This document shows positions 9,834-20,134 of a stretch of DNA of 64,000 nt, in pieces (positions within the stretch are counted from its first letter, which is position 1; each line of letters starts with the position of its first letter). The DNA is from Serripes groenlandicus (lineage: Eukaryota; Mollusca; Bivalvia; Cardiida; Cardiidae): the NCBI GenBank assembly GCA_031761405.1, contig JASEVX010000003.1, positions 17,632,489-17,696,488 of the forward strand, in the 5' to 3' direction. A model generated the notes under the pieces. That model worked only from the letters and a program-made list of their open reading frames with translations. It did no database searches and was not told the DNA's origin. A program made the translations under genes and the position numbers.

Positions 9834-10481
9834 CATGTTAATACGACACTCAAACTTTGATAGTGTTAGATAAAATGCTTGAAGAGCCCTTTAATCAGAT
9901 ATCATCACATTTCGGGCATGGCACATGAACATGGACATAAAAGAATTTATAAATGGGTCAAAATACACAAAAATGTAATGCCCTTATCGGCCAGCTTCGT
10001 ATGCGAATTTTTTAAATCTAAATTCAGAAACATAAATTGAAATTTAATTTAACAATTGCACATTCAAACACAATTAAATTAAGAAACTGACAGTGTAAAC
10101 ATAATCGTCAACGAAATATGGTTGTCATACTAGAATTCAATTTTGTTTTCTAATTTCCACATATTTATCTTTAAATATACCATATATTCCTATAATAAAT
10201 CCTATAAAAATGACAAGGCAGATGATTAGTCTAGGTTTGGTAAACTATATATTATGATTTACTACATGTATATTCTTGAAAATTATCTTGGAAGATGATT
10301 GGTTGATTGTTTGCCGTCTTATGCCGCTTCCAACAATGATTTCAGTTATATCACGGAGTTTCATCTGTAAGTTACCAGTTCTACTTTCCCATTTATCCTG
10401 ACACCAACCAGTCTCAATGCTGAACCTGTAACGCTGAGCGCCAATAAGGACAGCAATTACTACCATTTTAAGTATTTGGTA

Positions 10482-10556
10482 TGACGCGGCTAAGGATAGA
10501 ATCCGCCACCTCCCGCACCCGAGGCCGACACTATGCCACTACACCACCGAATCGGT
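10482..10556 (-). repeat. tRNA-like sequence, copy 1
   Basis: On the minus strand it reads like a tRNA with 'ggtgtagtggcatag' (A-box region) and 'ggattctatcc' (B box). The acceptor stem does not close, so it is a SINE head or tRNA relic. Confidence 0.5.
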
Positions 10557-11784
10557 CGTATCTTGGAAGCCCCTAGTGAGCGGATATGTCTAACAAACAA
10601 GCTAAACAACTGTGCCATCTTATTTTTATTGCCATTATTATTAACAAGAAGGTCCATTTACTATGACGTTACGAAAGTTAAAATCAAGGACATCTCGTGA
10701 CATATTTTGATATCAAATGGCCGATAACCTGTCAGCAACCCACTCACTTCATTATAACGGTAGTTAACGTCTTAAATACTTGAACTGATCTATTGAAGCA
10801 TGTGTTGAAAATAAAGAGCCAGGGCATCTGCTCCAACTGACCAGGCTCTATAGTGTTGCTGCTCAGCTTTTTTATTGATATCAATACAATGTGCACGGAT
10901 TCTTTCGTATGCAAAAGCTGGACAATTCCATTATCAAATTCAGCATTGAATAGACTATTGTATGCGCATCGTAATGTTGTTCCATAAATGACTGTCGCTC
11001 GTGGAATATCAGATTATTCTAAAAGGTTTCACAGAACGTTTTTATAATCAGATTTCCTTCGTTTAGATGAGAATGCATGAATTTGCAGATAAGTCATTAT
11101 ATATATGAGTAATACATGAATTTATTTTTATTTTTCGAGCATCGCTTAAATAAACAGTAAGGTATGTGTAGTATCACTTACACAACTTTGCTAAAGAATC
11201 GGAATAGATTAAAACACGTCTTTAAACAACGTTTTAGGTATATCACGCCGACAATTTCATCTATCCTTCTAGTTCCTTGTCTTTTCGCAATATTATTCAA
11301 CAAAATATCTTTCCCTGCCAACTTACTCCTTTTTCACAAAGACCGTAATATGACAATAGGTGGAAGTCTAATATCGCTAGCTAAAGTGAATTAAATTAGC
11401 CATAGGGAATAAAATTAGCCAAAGTGAGTTTAATTAGCCAAAGGGAAGAATCATTGACCGAGCTGTAATTCGAACTCGAGATCGCTCGACTGATATTTCT
11501 GGCCTTTTTGGAAGTTAGTCGGTTAACATTGTGGGAAACATAGAAATTGTTTTTTATGACAATGCTCATTTTTTCCATGGTGGTCTTCTTCCAAGTCCTT
11601 AACATACATTTGTATCAACCAACTGCTAACCTTTATAGAGCTACGGCTCTCTAGAACAGCTTCATTTCCCCTTCCGCTAGATGTCGCTCAGGCGAGGTTG
11701 CACTGTTCATAAATTACCATCAAACAGTGCCTTTTTCGTTAATAGGTATAGATAGGGGGTAGTATTGTCATACTGTAAATGGTA

Positions 11785-11973
11785 GATCCTTTCCAACATA
11801 AAGACGCGTTCCGAAGCCTTTGCAGTAGACGACTTTTAAATATAGTGTAGCATAAGAAGAAATTTCTCGGCTCTGTTCAACAATTTAACTTTTATTTATA
11901 CAGATGTTGCCTATATTTTTCGAGAAGTTTCTAAAGTCGTCAGCTGCAAAATTGCTATGTGTGGGAAATGGTA
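11785..11973. mobile_element. TTAA MITE copy at the boundary of tandem copies 1 and 2
   Basis: 'gatcctttccaacataaaga' on the left and 'gtcgtcagctgc ... gtgtgggaaatggtaa' on the right. Confidence 0.65.
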
Positions 11974-12564
11974 ACCTTTAAATATGTCACTCATACTTTG
12001 ATAAGAGTAAGATAAAATTCTTGAAGTGCCCCGTTTTATCACCTATCAGCTCATTTCGGGCTACGCCACACGAACACGGACCATTGAGATGTGCGACTAG
12101 CAAATAACTAAAACTAGGTCACATAACTCCAATATTTAACTCTCTGGTCTCCAACGAATTATATAAATTTATAAAACAGAAATATCAATTGGAATATTAG
12201 TTAACGACTACACATTCTAAATACAAATTCCATCAGGACACAAAATCGTCAACGAAATATTGTGTTTTCTAATTTCCGCATATTTATCTATAAATAAACC
12301 ATACATTCCTAAAGAAATGACAATGCAGATTATTATTGTAGGTTTGGTAAAGTATATATCAAGATTTACTATATTCTTGAAATGATCTTTGAATTGATTG
12401 TTCGGTGTTTTATGCCGCTTCCAACAATGTTTTCAGTTATATCAAGGCGTTTCATCTGTAAGTGACCAGTTTTACTTACACATTATCCTAACACCAGCCA
12501 GTCAGTCGTAATGCAACCCTGAGCGCCAATGAGGGCAGCCATTACTACCATGTAAAGTATTTGG

Positions 12565-12627
12565 TATGACTCGACTGGTGTTCGAAGCTGCGACCTCCCG
12601 TTCTACTCTACATCACCGAAGCGGTCG
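12565..12627 (-). repeat. tRNA-like sequence, copy 2
   Basis: Minus-strand B box 'gcttcgaacacc'. The A-box part is shortened relative to copy 3. Confidence 0.45.
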
Positions 12628-13240
12628 TATCTTGGAAGCCCCTAGAGAGCGGACATGTCAAACAAACAAGGTACACAACTGTGCCATCTAATTGGTATTG
12701 CCATTCATATTAACAAGAAGGCCCTTTTACGATGACGGTACACCATTTAAAATCAAGGACATCTTGTGACACATTATTCTATTAGATGTCAGATAAGCTA
12801 TCAACAACCCATTTTACTTTAAAGGTAACGGTTGTTTACGCTTTTACTACTTGAACTGATCTAGTGAAGCCTGTGCTGACAATAAAGAGCCAGGCAAGCC
12901 AGCGCATCTGCACCAATGGACAAGGTTCTATATTGTTGCTGCTCAGCTTAACACTTTATATTGATATAAATATAATTTGCATTGACTCTTCCGATCAAGT
13001 TCATTATACAATTCAGCATTAAATAACCTAGGGTTTGCGCTACATATTGTTGTTCCATAAATGAGGTTCGCTCGTGGAATACTTTAAGGCATTTGCGAAC
13101 AAAATCAATCCAGATCGCCTGGAGTATCAGGATAGTATAAGAGGTTTCAAAGAACGTTTGATAATCATATTTCCTTCTTTCGGATGAAAAGGCATGAATT
13201 TGCAGATTAATCATTATATAAACGATTTTTTTTATCTGTT

Positions 13241-13404
13241 CATACAGACGCATTTGCAGCAGACAACCTTTGAATATTGGGACAAAAGGAGAAGTTGCTC
13301 TATAAGGTGTTTAACTCTGTGGCAGTTATAGAGATATTCCCTATATGTTTCGAGATGTTTCCAAAGTCGTCTGTTGCAAACTTGCTGTATGTGGGAAAGG
13401 GTTA
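13241..13404. mobile_element. TTAA MITE copy at the boundary of tandem copies 2 and 3
   Basis: 'cagacgcatttgcagcagac' on the left, central 'caaaaggagaagttgctc', and 'gtcgtctgttgc ... gtgggaaagggtta' on the right. The extreme left end is lost. Confidence 0.65.
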
Positions 13405-13903
13405 TATGTAAATATGCAACTCATACTTTGATAATAGTAAGATAAAATGTTTGAAGAGCCCTTTATCAGATATGACTTCATTTCGTGCCACACCACCTAA
13501 CACGGACCATTGATATGTGCGACCAGCCAATAACTTATACGTAGTTCTCTGAACACTACATATTTAACTATCTTGTCGGCCATTTTGATATGCGAATGAA
13601 TCAATATTTCAATTCAGAAATATCCAATGAAATAGTATTAAACGACTACGGATTCAAAACCAATTAAATTAAGAAATGGATATCATCGTATAAAACAAAA
13701 CAGTCAACGAAATGTGGTTGTCAAGCTGAAATAATTTTGTGTTGTCTAATTTTCATATCTCTATTTTTAAATATATCATATATATTCTTTTTAAAAAGGC
13801 TATTATTAAAGTTTTTGCATTGATTGTTTTGTGTGTTAAGTCGCTTTCAACTATTTTTAAGTCTTATCATTGCAGGCATCACTACCATTTTCTAATCTTG
13901 TGT

Positions 13904-13977
13904 ATGACCTGGCCGGGACCCGCGAATCACCGCACACGGGTCGGACGCTCTACCACTCCAGCACCCAGGCGGTCGTA
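13904..13977 (-). repeat. tRNA-like sequence, copy 3 (best preserved)
   Basis: Minus strand: 'gctggagtggtagagcg' matches an A box and 'gtgattcgcgggtccc' a B box, so an internal polymerase III promoter is conceivable. The stems are incomplete, so I do not call a functional tRNA. Confidence 0.55.
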
Positions 13978-14669
13978 AATTCGAAAACCCTGAAGAGCGG
14001 CTATGTCTTACACACAAGGTGAACAGCTGTGCCATATCATTTGTATTGCCCTTAATATTAACAAGGAGGTCATTTACGATGACGTTACACAAGATATCGT
14101 GACAAACTATTATATCAAATGTCCGATAATCTATCAGCAACCAAATTTACTTCACATGTAACGGTAGTTTACGCTTTTATTGCTTTAACTGATGTAGTGA
14201 AGCCTGCACTTTCAATAAAGAGCCAGGCCAGCCAGCTCATCATATATTGACATCCCTAGATTTGTCATGAACTCTTCTTTATGCAAAAGCTGGATAAGTC
14301 AATCATGAAATTCAGCGTTGAAAGGCTAGGGCTTCCGCAACATAATGTTGTTCCATAAAAGAGTGTCGCTCGTAGAATAAAATTGCAAAAAGTAACATTC
14401 CAGAACGCCAAGTACGTACCCGATCAGTCTTAGAAGTTTCAAAGAACGTTTTGATAATCATTTCCTTCATTCGGATAAGAATGCATGACTTTGCATACAC
14501 ATTGTTATCTATATGAGCTATACACGAGTTAATGTTGTTGTTTTAGCCTCACTCATATATAAAGTAATGTGCGTGTAGTATCACTAGCACTACGTTGCTA
14601 AATAATTTTGTAAGATTTCAAGGCTATCTTTTAAACATCGTTTTAGTTATATATCGGCGACAAGTTCAC

Positions 14670-14796
14670 CTAGCCTTCTGGTTCTTGAGTGTAAGTACTG
14701 GTGTGGGAAAGCCAGGAAAACATGGGTAGGTGCACTGACCGCCGTGATATGACCAAAGCTGTTGAAAGCGGCGTTAAACTCCAAACAAACAAACAA
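14670..14796 (+). mobile_element. 3' part of a Meta-type SINE
   Basis: 'gtactggtgtgggaaagcca', 'gaccgccgtgatatgac' and 'gaaagcggcgttaaac' followed by (caaa)n match the body and tail of the fuller SINE at 62632-62935. The tRNA head is missing. Confidence 0.72.
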
Positions 14797-14879
14797 AAGC
14801 CTTTACAATGATCTTGTCCAGTTTCCTGCAACTTTTTCTCCGCTTTAACCACTAAGCCAATTAGTATGAAACTGCAAAG

Positions 14880-15570
14880 GAAGCATCCTCTGAATGTTTT
14901 GACTTGGACTCCTTCAAAACCTTTGGATCCATTGTGAACTTTGACTGCACGGCATGACAAGGGGGGCCAAAAGCGATTCTTTTTTGAGAAAAACGATCCT
15001 TTTTCTCTGAATCTGCTTGCTGGATTTTCATATATTTACAGAGGGATGTTTCTTGGGTGATCCTCTACCAGATTCCTTGAAATCTTTTGGATCCATTCAG
15101 AACTTTGACTGCCGGGGCATTTAAAAGGTGGCCAAAAGAAATTAAAAATCAATCTTCAGATTGCTAGATTTTCATTTTATTACACAGGGATGTTCCTTGT
15201 GTGACATACTACCAAATTCCTTAACATTTTTTGGATCAATTTAGAACTTTTACTACCACAACATGAAAAAAGGGGGCCAAAATGCAAACATTTTGAACAA
15301 ATCAATCTTCTCAGAATCTACATGTAGGATTTTTCATTATATTATACAGGGATGCGAGACATTCTACCAGATTCAAATTTTTTTTTAGATTCATTGAGAA
15401 CTTGTCTACCACGCATGAAAAAATGCAAAATAATTAGAATCAACATTCTTCTTAGAATCGGCTTGTTGGATTTTCATTATATTACACAGGGATGTTCCTT
15501 GGGTGACATGCTACCAGATTCCTTCAAACCTTGTTGTTTTAAACAAAGCCCAGAGGCTAGTGATATGTCA
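14880..15570. repeat. Degenerate tandem repeat, ~150-bp unit, about 4-5 copies
   Basis: Landmarks 'gggatgttccttg', 'ctaccagattcctt', 'tttggatccattcagaactt' and 'aaggtggccaaaag' recur with about 150-bp spacing from 14880 to 15560. No open frame is conserved. Confidence 0.75.
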
Positions 15571-16049
15571 TATTGGCCTTTTGTTTGTTTGTTTCTGGAT
15601 TCTATGCAGTTTTCAACACCACTTCGGTTATATCATAGTGTCCAGTCCTCCTAACCTACATTCATTGGTATTTAACCAGTACTAACCAATGTTTGTGCAA
15701 GTAACTATCTTGCTTTCTTTCTTGAATCAGCAGTGAGAGATGAATGACCACCAGGCACAATGTCCAGACTCATATCCTGACAGATAATGTTAGGCATCCG
15801 GAGCTGATCTACAACCCCTGTACCCATATTCGCTAACATTCTGAGTCTGAAACCTGGACTCGTGTTCATAATTATTGATTTTAAATCCTAGTAGTTTCAA
15901 TATTACAAATTAGTTTTCTTTATTTTAAAGCTGAGAAACAAAATGTGTAAGTTCCTTTAACAAAGTCAGCCATTATTTCAGCAAAGATAGTATAATTGAT
16001 GAAGAAATGATGTATCTAAAATGGATAGCCTAGTCTTGAGTCTGATTCT
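15571..16049. other. No recognisable feature
   Basis: AT-rich sequence with no long frame, no clear repeat and no RNA-like fold that I can see. Confidence 0.5.
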
Positions 16050-16054
16050 GAGTT

Positions 16055-16138
16055 GAGGTTTCAAACTCAGCATGTAAGTGGATATGGGCCCTGGATTGGC
16101 ATTTCGGAGGTTTTACCACTGAGTTAGCTGGGCCGGCT
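16055..16138 (-). repeat. tRNA-like SINE head
   Basis: Minus strand: 'cagctaactcagtggtaaaa' (A-box region) and 'gagtttgaaacctc' (B box). The spacing resembles a tRNA but the acceptor arms do not pair. Confidence 0.5.
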
Positions 16139-16248
16139 CATACAAATTGATTAGTAATGAAAGCCATAAGTAGGGTATTGAATTTATTTATAAGATTTGA
16201 AATTATGGGCAATCTTCCGTGTCTCAGACAGAATATTTACTGTTGCAG

Positions 16249-18300
16249 GTCTTTGATGATTCCATCCCAAACAATGTGGAGCCAGTAGACAACCTTGTAA
16301 GACAGGTCAACACAGAATTAAAGTCTGGTGATGGCAGCATGCCAAAGATTGAGACAGAATCTAATGCTTGGAATGATACAGAGTCAGTAATAATACCATT
16401 CACACATTCAACCAGTGTTCATTTTCCTCTAAAGACTGTTTCAAAGACTATAATAACTCGACATACAGAGTTTATGACAAGAAATTCTTTTGTCTCTTTT
16501 GTCAAAAGCCGCAAACAAAACTAAAACAAGAGGGCCATGCGGCCCTGGAATCGCTCACTTGAGAAAGGGCTACTTAAGACTTTACTCTTTCAGTGCCAAT
16601 GGCAATCTTTGTGACAAAATTTCAGGCTGCTCAAGAAAAAAATGCAATCTCTATAGTGTTAACTAGATTTCCCTTAAATTTGTCCTAGTGACCTAGTTTT
16701 TGACAGGACATGACCCAGTTTCATACTTGGCCTAGATTTCATCAAGACAAACTTTCTGACAAAGTTTGAACATGCTCAAGTTTAAAATATGGCTTCCAGA
16801 GTGTTAACAAGATTTTCCTTCAATTTGGCCTAGTGACCTAGTTTTTGACCCGACATTACCTATATTCAAACTTGGCCTAGATATCACTAAGACAAACATT
16901 CTGACAAAGTTTCAACATGCTCAAGCCAGAAATGTGGCTTCCAGAATGTTAACAAGATTTCCCTTAAATTTGGCCTAGTGACCTAGTTTTTGACCCGACC
17001 TGACCTATATTCGAACTTGTTGACGACGGACAAAAGGCGATCACAAAAACTCACCTTGAGCTCTTTGTGCTCTGGTGAGCTAAAAACACATTGTTAGAAT
17101 GCATAAAGATGAGCAGCAAGTGGAGGAGATGTTAAAGGGAAAGGATAAAAAAGAGAAAAATCGAAAATATGAAAGAATAAGAAATATTGGTAATCACTTG
17201 CACAATGTTTCAGCAACACCTGGTGAACTTTCCATTCGTTACAGGGTAAGGAAAGACCTTGAAACAGGAAAATAGAGTGACTATGGCCCATGTCAGTACT
17301 GTTATAAGTGGCATGTTAAAGACGAATTGTGGCGTCATAAAAGGAACTGTAAATTTGCCAAAAAACAAAATGTTAAATATCGTGAAAGTGAAAAGGCTGC
17401 CAGCAATTTGCTGCTGCCAACAACAGGAGAAGTCGGTGAAAAGCTTCTTGAAATCCTTGAAAGCATGAAGAGAGATAACAGTCGAAGGGTGGCAGAAAGT
17501 GATAGCCTAATGCTTAGTTTTGGAGAGAAACAAGTTAAACTCTATGCACAGGATCCAGACCAGCATAATTACATTCATCAGAACCTGCGGATTGCCACTC
17601 GACTTCTCATTGAATTAAGAATTCAATGCAAAAATCATAGTGCTGCACCGATAAGTTTTTATGATATCTCATGTTTCACAATGTTGGTGAAGGCAGTTCA
17701 TAGCATGGCATTGTTTGATGAGAGGTCAAATAGATATGGAATACCTTCCCTTGCAGTCAAACTCAAAGCTGCTCAGGTATTTGGAAAGTGTTTGAATGTT
17801 GCGATTAGACGTGGTCTTGAGACCCATGATAACACTCTTGTTAGTTCATGTGAGATGATGAAATGATTGATGTCTTCTGACTGGAAAGAAGAGATAACAA
17901 TTAATGCACGAAAAACATTGCAGGAAGCATAGCGAAACGGCAGTAAACATCTTCTGCCTTTCACAAATGATGTAAAGATGCCTATGGAATTCATCAAAGG
18001 AGAGAGTGAAAAAAGGTACACTATACTACAAACAGCTGTTGATCATGAACAGATGAAGTCAGCTTGCTCAGAACTGACAGAGCTATCATTAGCGCACTTG
18101 ATAGTGTTCAACAGAAGGCGGTCAGGAGAAATGTCAAAGTTACTTGTTGACAGCTATTCTAAATATTCGATTACTCCCATAGAGCCTGCCATCGAGAAAA
18201 CCTAGTCAGCTTTTGAAAAGACATTGTGTTAAACAATGAACCGACTAGAACTAGCTGGGAAAAGAAACAGAATTGTTGCATTAAAAAAATACCATTGAAC
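16249..18300 (+). pseudogene. Decayed gene of a zinc-finger / 'FNRRR-GE' family (Crypton-like, inferred), split by a repeat
   Basis: A plausible acceptor 'ctgttgcag' precedes 16250. The frame then reads VFDDSIPNN... and, after a frameshift near 16455, a finger motif FFCLFCQKPQTKLK. This is cut at about 16525 by a bivalve repeat (16523-17087). The gene resumes at about 17100: KKEKNRKYERIRNIGNHLHN, then stop, then PCQYCYKWHVKDELWRHKRNC (17300-17350), a long frame to 17863, and after more stops ELTELSLAHLIVFNRRRSGEM (about 18080-18135) and SAFEKTLC. I recognise the order 'GdflHN - PCxxC...LWRH - LPFTNDV - LIVFNRRRxGE' from a large invertebrate/fish family whose complete members I believe carry a C-terminal tyrosine recombinase. 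That part is missing here. At least four stops and one frameshift mean it is dead. Confidence 0.7.
16523..17087 (-). mobile_element. Bivalve 'ttttagctcacc...ggccctcttgttt' repeat, minus orientation
   Basis: Reads 'aacaagagggccatgcggcc' at the left and 'ctctggtgagctaaaaa' at the right. The interior has repeated 'cctagtgacctagtttttga' blocks every ~140-150 bp. It has the same ends, in the opposite orientation, as 20951-22275, and interrupts the pseudogene above. Confidence 0.82.
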
Positions 18301-18890
18301 TCAAAATAATTAGTGTAGACCATAGACCAAAATGTAATGCTCCCTGTATCAAAAATACTTACATTTAGTCCATAGATATGCAGTTTTCAAGACAATATTT
18401 CCTAATAATTTTGGTTATTTCATATGGGAATTTCAACTCCTATAACTATTTTTAGCTCATATGTTTTTCAAAGAAAAAAAGTCTGCGCTATTGTGTTTCT
18501 GTTGGCGTCGTCTGCATCGGCCGAGTTGTGCAATAACGTTAACCTTCGGCTATAACTCAAAGATTGTTCCAAGATATTCCAATGAAACTTGATACACGTT
18601 TTGTTAGATTCGATATGCATATGTATTTCCAAGGGGCAAACTTCTAGCTTTAATAAGTATTCAATTATGCTCCATTTTTACTTAGGAATTTGTATAAAAA
18701 CAATAACCTTCGGTCATAATTCAAACATCTTTTAAGATATTCCAATGAAACTTGCTACACATGTTGCCAGAAACAATATGCACATGAATACCAAGCGGCA
18801 TACTTCTGGCTTTAATAATTATTGTTACAGTCAGTGTCTTCCTCCTGTAAATAGCTGGACGTCGCTATATGACTGAAATACTGTCGCAGT
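18301..18890. repeat. Low-copy bivalve repeat with two ~150-bp sub-repeats
   Basis: From 18450: 'ttttagctcatatg', then 'aataaccttcggtcataattcaaa' class blocks at about 18530 and 18700 with 'attccaatgaaactt' in each. No coding potential. Confidence 0.5.
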
Positions 18891-18894
18891 GACG

Positions 18895-19500
18895 GAAAAC
18901 TCCAAAAATCTAATAGTCCAGTCTTTTGTTAAAATCCAGTAACCATTCAAAGTAGACCTTTGAAACTTAATACAGTTGTTTGACATCATAATAGCAACCA
19001 CAGGGACAATTTCTATAACTCTTGCATTTTGTCAAACTTATGCCCCTTTTCAAGTCAGAATTTCGGTTAAGTGTTTTGTTAAAAGTCCGCTTTTTCTCAG
19101 TTACCATTTGAGGTAGAGCTTTGAAACTTCATACATTGGTCTGACATCATAATAGCAACCACAGGTACAAATGCCTTAACTCTTGATTGCATTTTGTCAA
19201 AATTACGCCCCTTTTTAAGTCAAAATTTTGGTAAAGTGTTTTGGTAAAATCAACTTTTTCTTAGTAACCATTCAAGGTAGAGATTTGAAACTTAAATTAG
19301 TTGTCTTTTATTATTGTAGCAACAACAGGTGCAAGTTCCATAATTTTTGACTGCATTTTGTCAAACTTATGCCCCTTTTTAAGTCAGAATTTTTTATTAA
19401 ATTTTGGGTTAAGGTCATTTACATGCAAACAAACGAAGATGTCTCTTTGAAACTTGAAATAATTGTTCACTATCAAATGTACAGGAGAATGAAGGAAGAC
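18895..19500. repeat. 162-bp tandem repeat, about 3.5 units
   Basis: 'tttgaaactt' recurs at about 18958, 19120, 19283 and 19445. Each unit has 'atagcaaccacagg.acaa', 'gcattttgtcaaactta' and 'gcccctttttaagtca' type blocks. Confidence 0.82.
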
Positions 19501-19579
19501 TTATAAAAGTTACATAACCCTGCCATGTATTTTGACTGGATTATTGCCCTTCTTAACTTAGAAAATTTAAAACTTTACT

Positions 19580-20115
19580 GTCACAATATCTTTGTATAAG
19601 TTAACATAATGTAACTAAATGTGTTTGTATAGTAACTATTTAAGAAGATCTTAAATGAGATTGTGTTATGGGCTTCTAGGATCAAGGTCACTGAAACTGA
19701 AAAAAGATAAAAGTTAATACATTCAATATCTTTTAATAGTTATAGTTGACATAATATGACTAAATTGTGTTTGTGTTAAGCATTTAAGATGATTTTCAAT
19801 TGGATTGTGTTGGGGTTCCTGGGGTCAAGGTCACTGTTACTAAAAATAGAAAAACTAATATATTCAATATCTTTAGTTATAGTTGACATAATATGACTAA
19901 ATTGTGTTTGTGTTAAGCATTTATGATGATTTTCAATTGGATTGTGTTGGGGTTCCTGGGGTCAAGGTCACTGTTACTAAAAATAGAAAAAACTAATATA
20001 TTCAATATCTTTAGTTACAGTTGACATAATGTAACCAAATTAAAATGGATTGTGATTTGTGGCCCATGGGGTCAAGGCCAATGTCACTGTTACTAAAAAT
20101 AGAAAAAGATAATAA
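19580..20115. repeat. ~135-bp tandem repeat, about four units
   Basis: 'agttgacataatatgactaa' recurs at about 19742, 19878 and (diverged) 20018, with a more diverged unit from 19590. Each ends 'gtcaaggtcactgttactaa' plus an A-rich stretch. Confidence 0.82.
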
Positions 20116-20134
20116 AATCCAGTTGACATAATGA

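Larger units (their letters stand above)
9600..14650. repeat. Three diverged tandem copies of a 1.3-2.1 kb segment
   Basis: Shared landmarks in order: MITE end ('gtgggaaa.ggtta') at 9820/11961/13391; 'ctttgata.t..tagataaaat' at 9856/11995/13430; a minus-strand tRNA-like block at 10482/12565/13904; 'ttaacaagaagg' class at 10640/12709/14058; 'aataaagagccag' at 10812/12881/14213; 'gttgttccataaa' at 10976/13049/14346. No coding potential is seen. The first copy is longest and carries extra sequence at 11190-11780. Confidence 0.82.
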
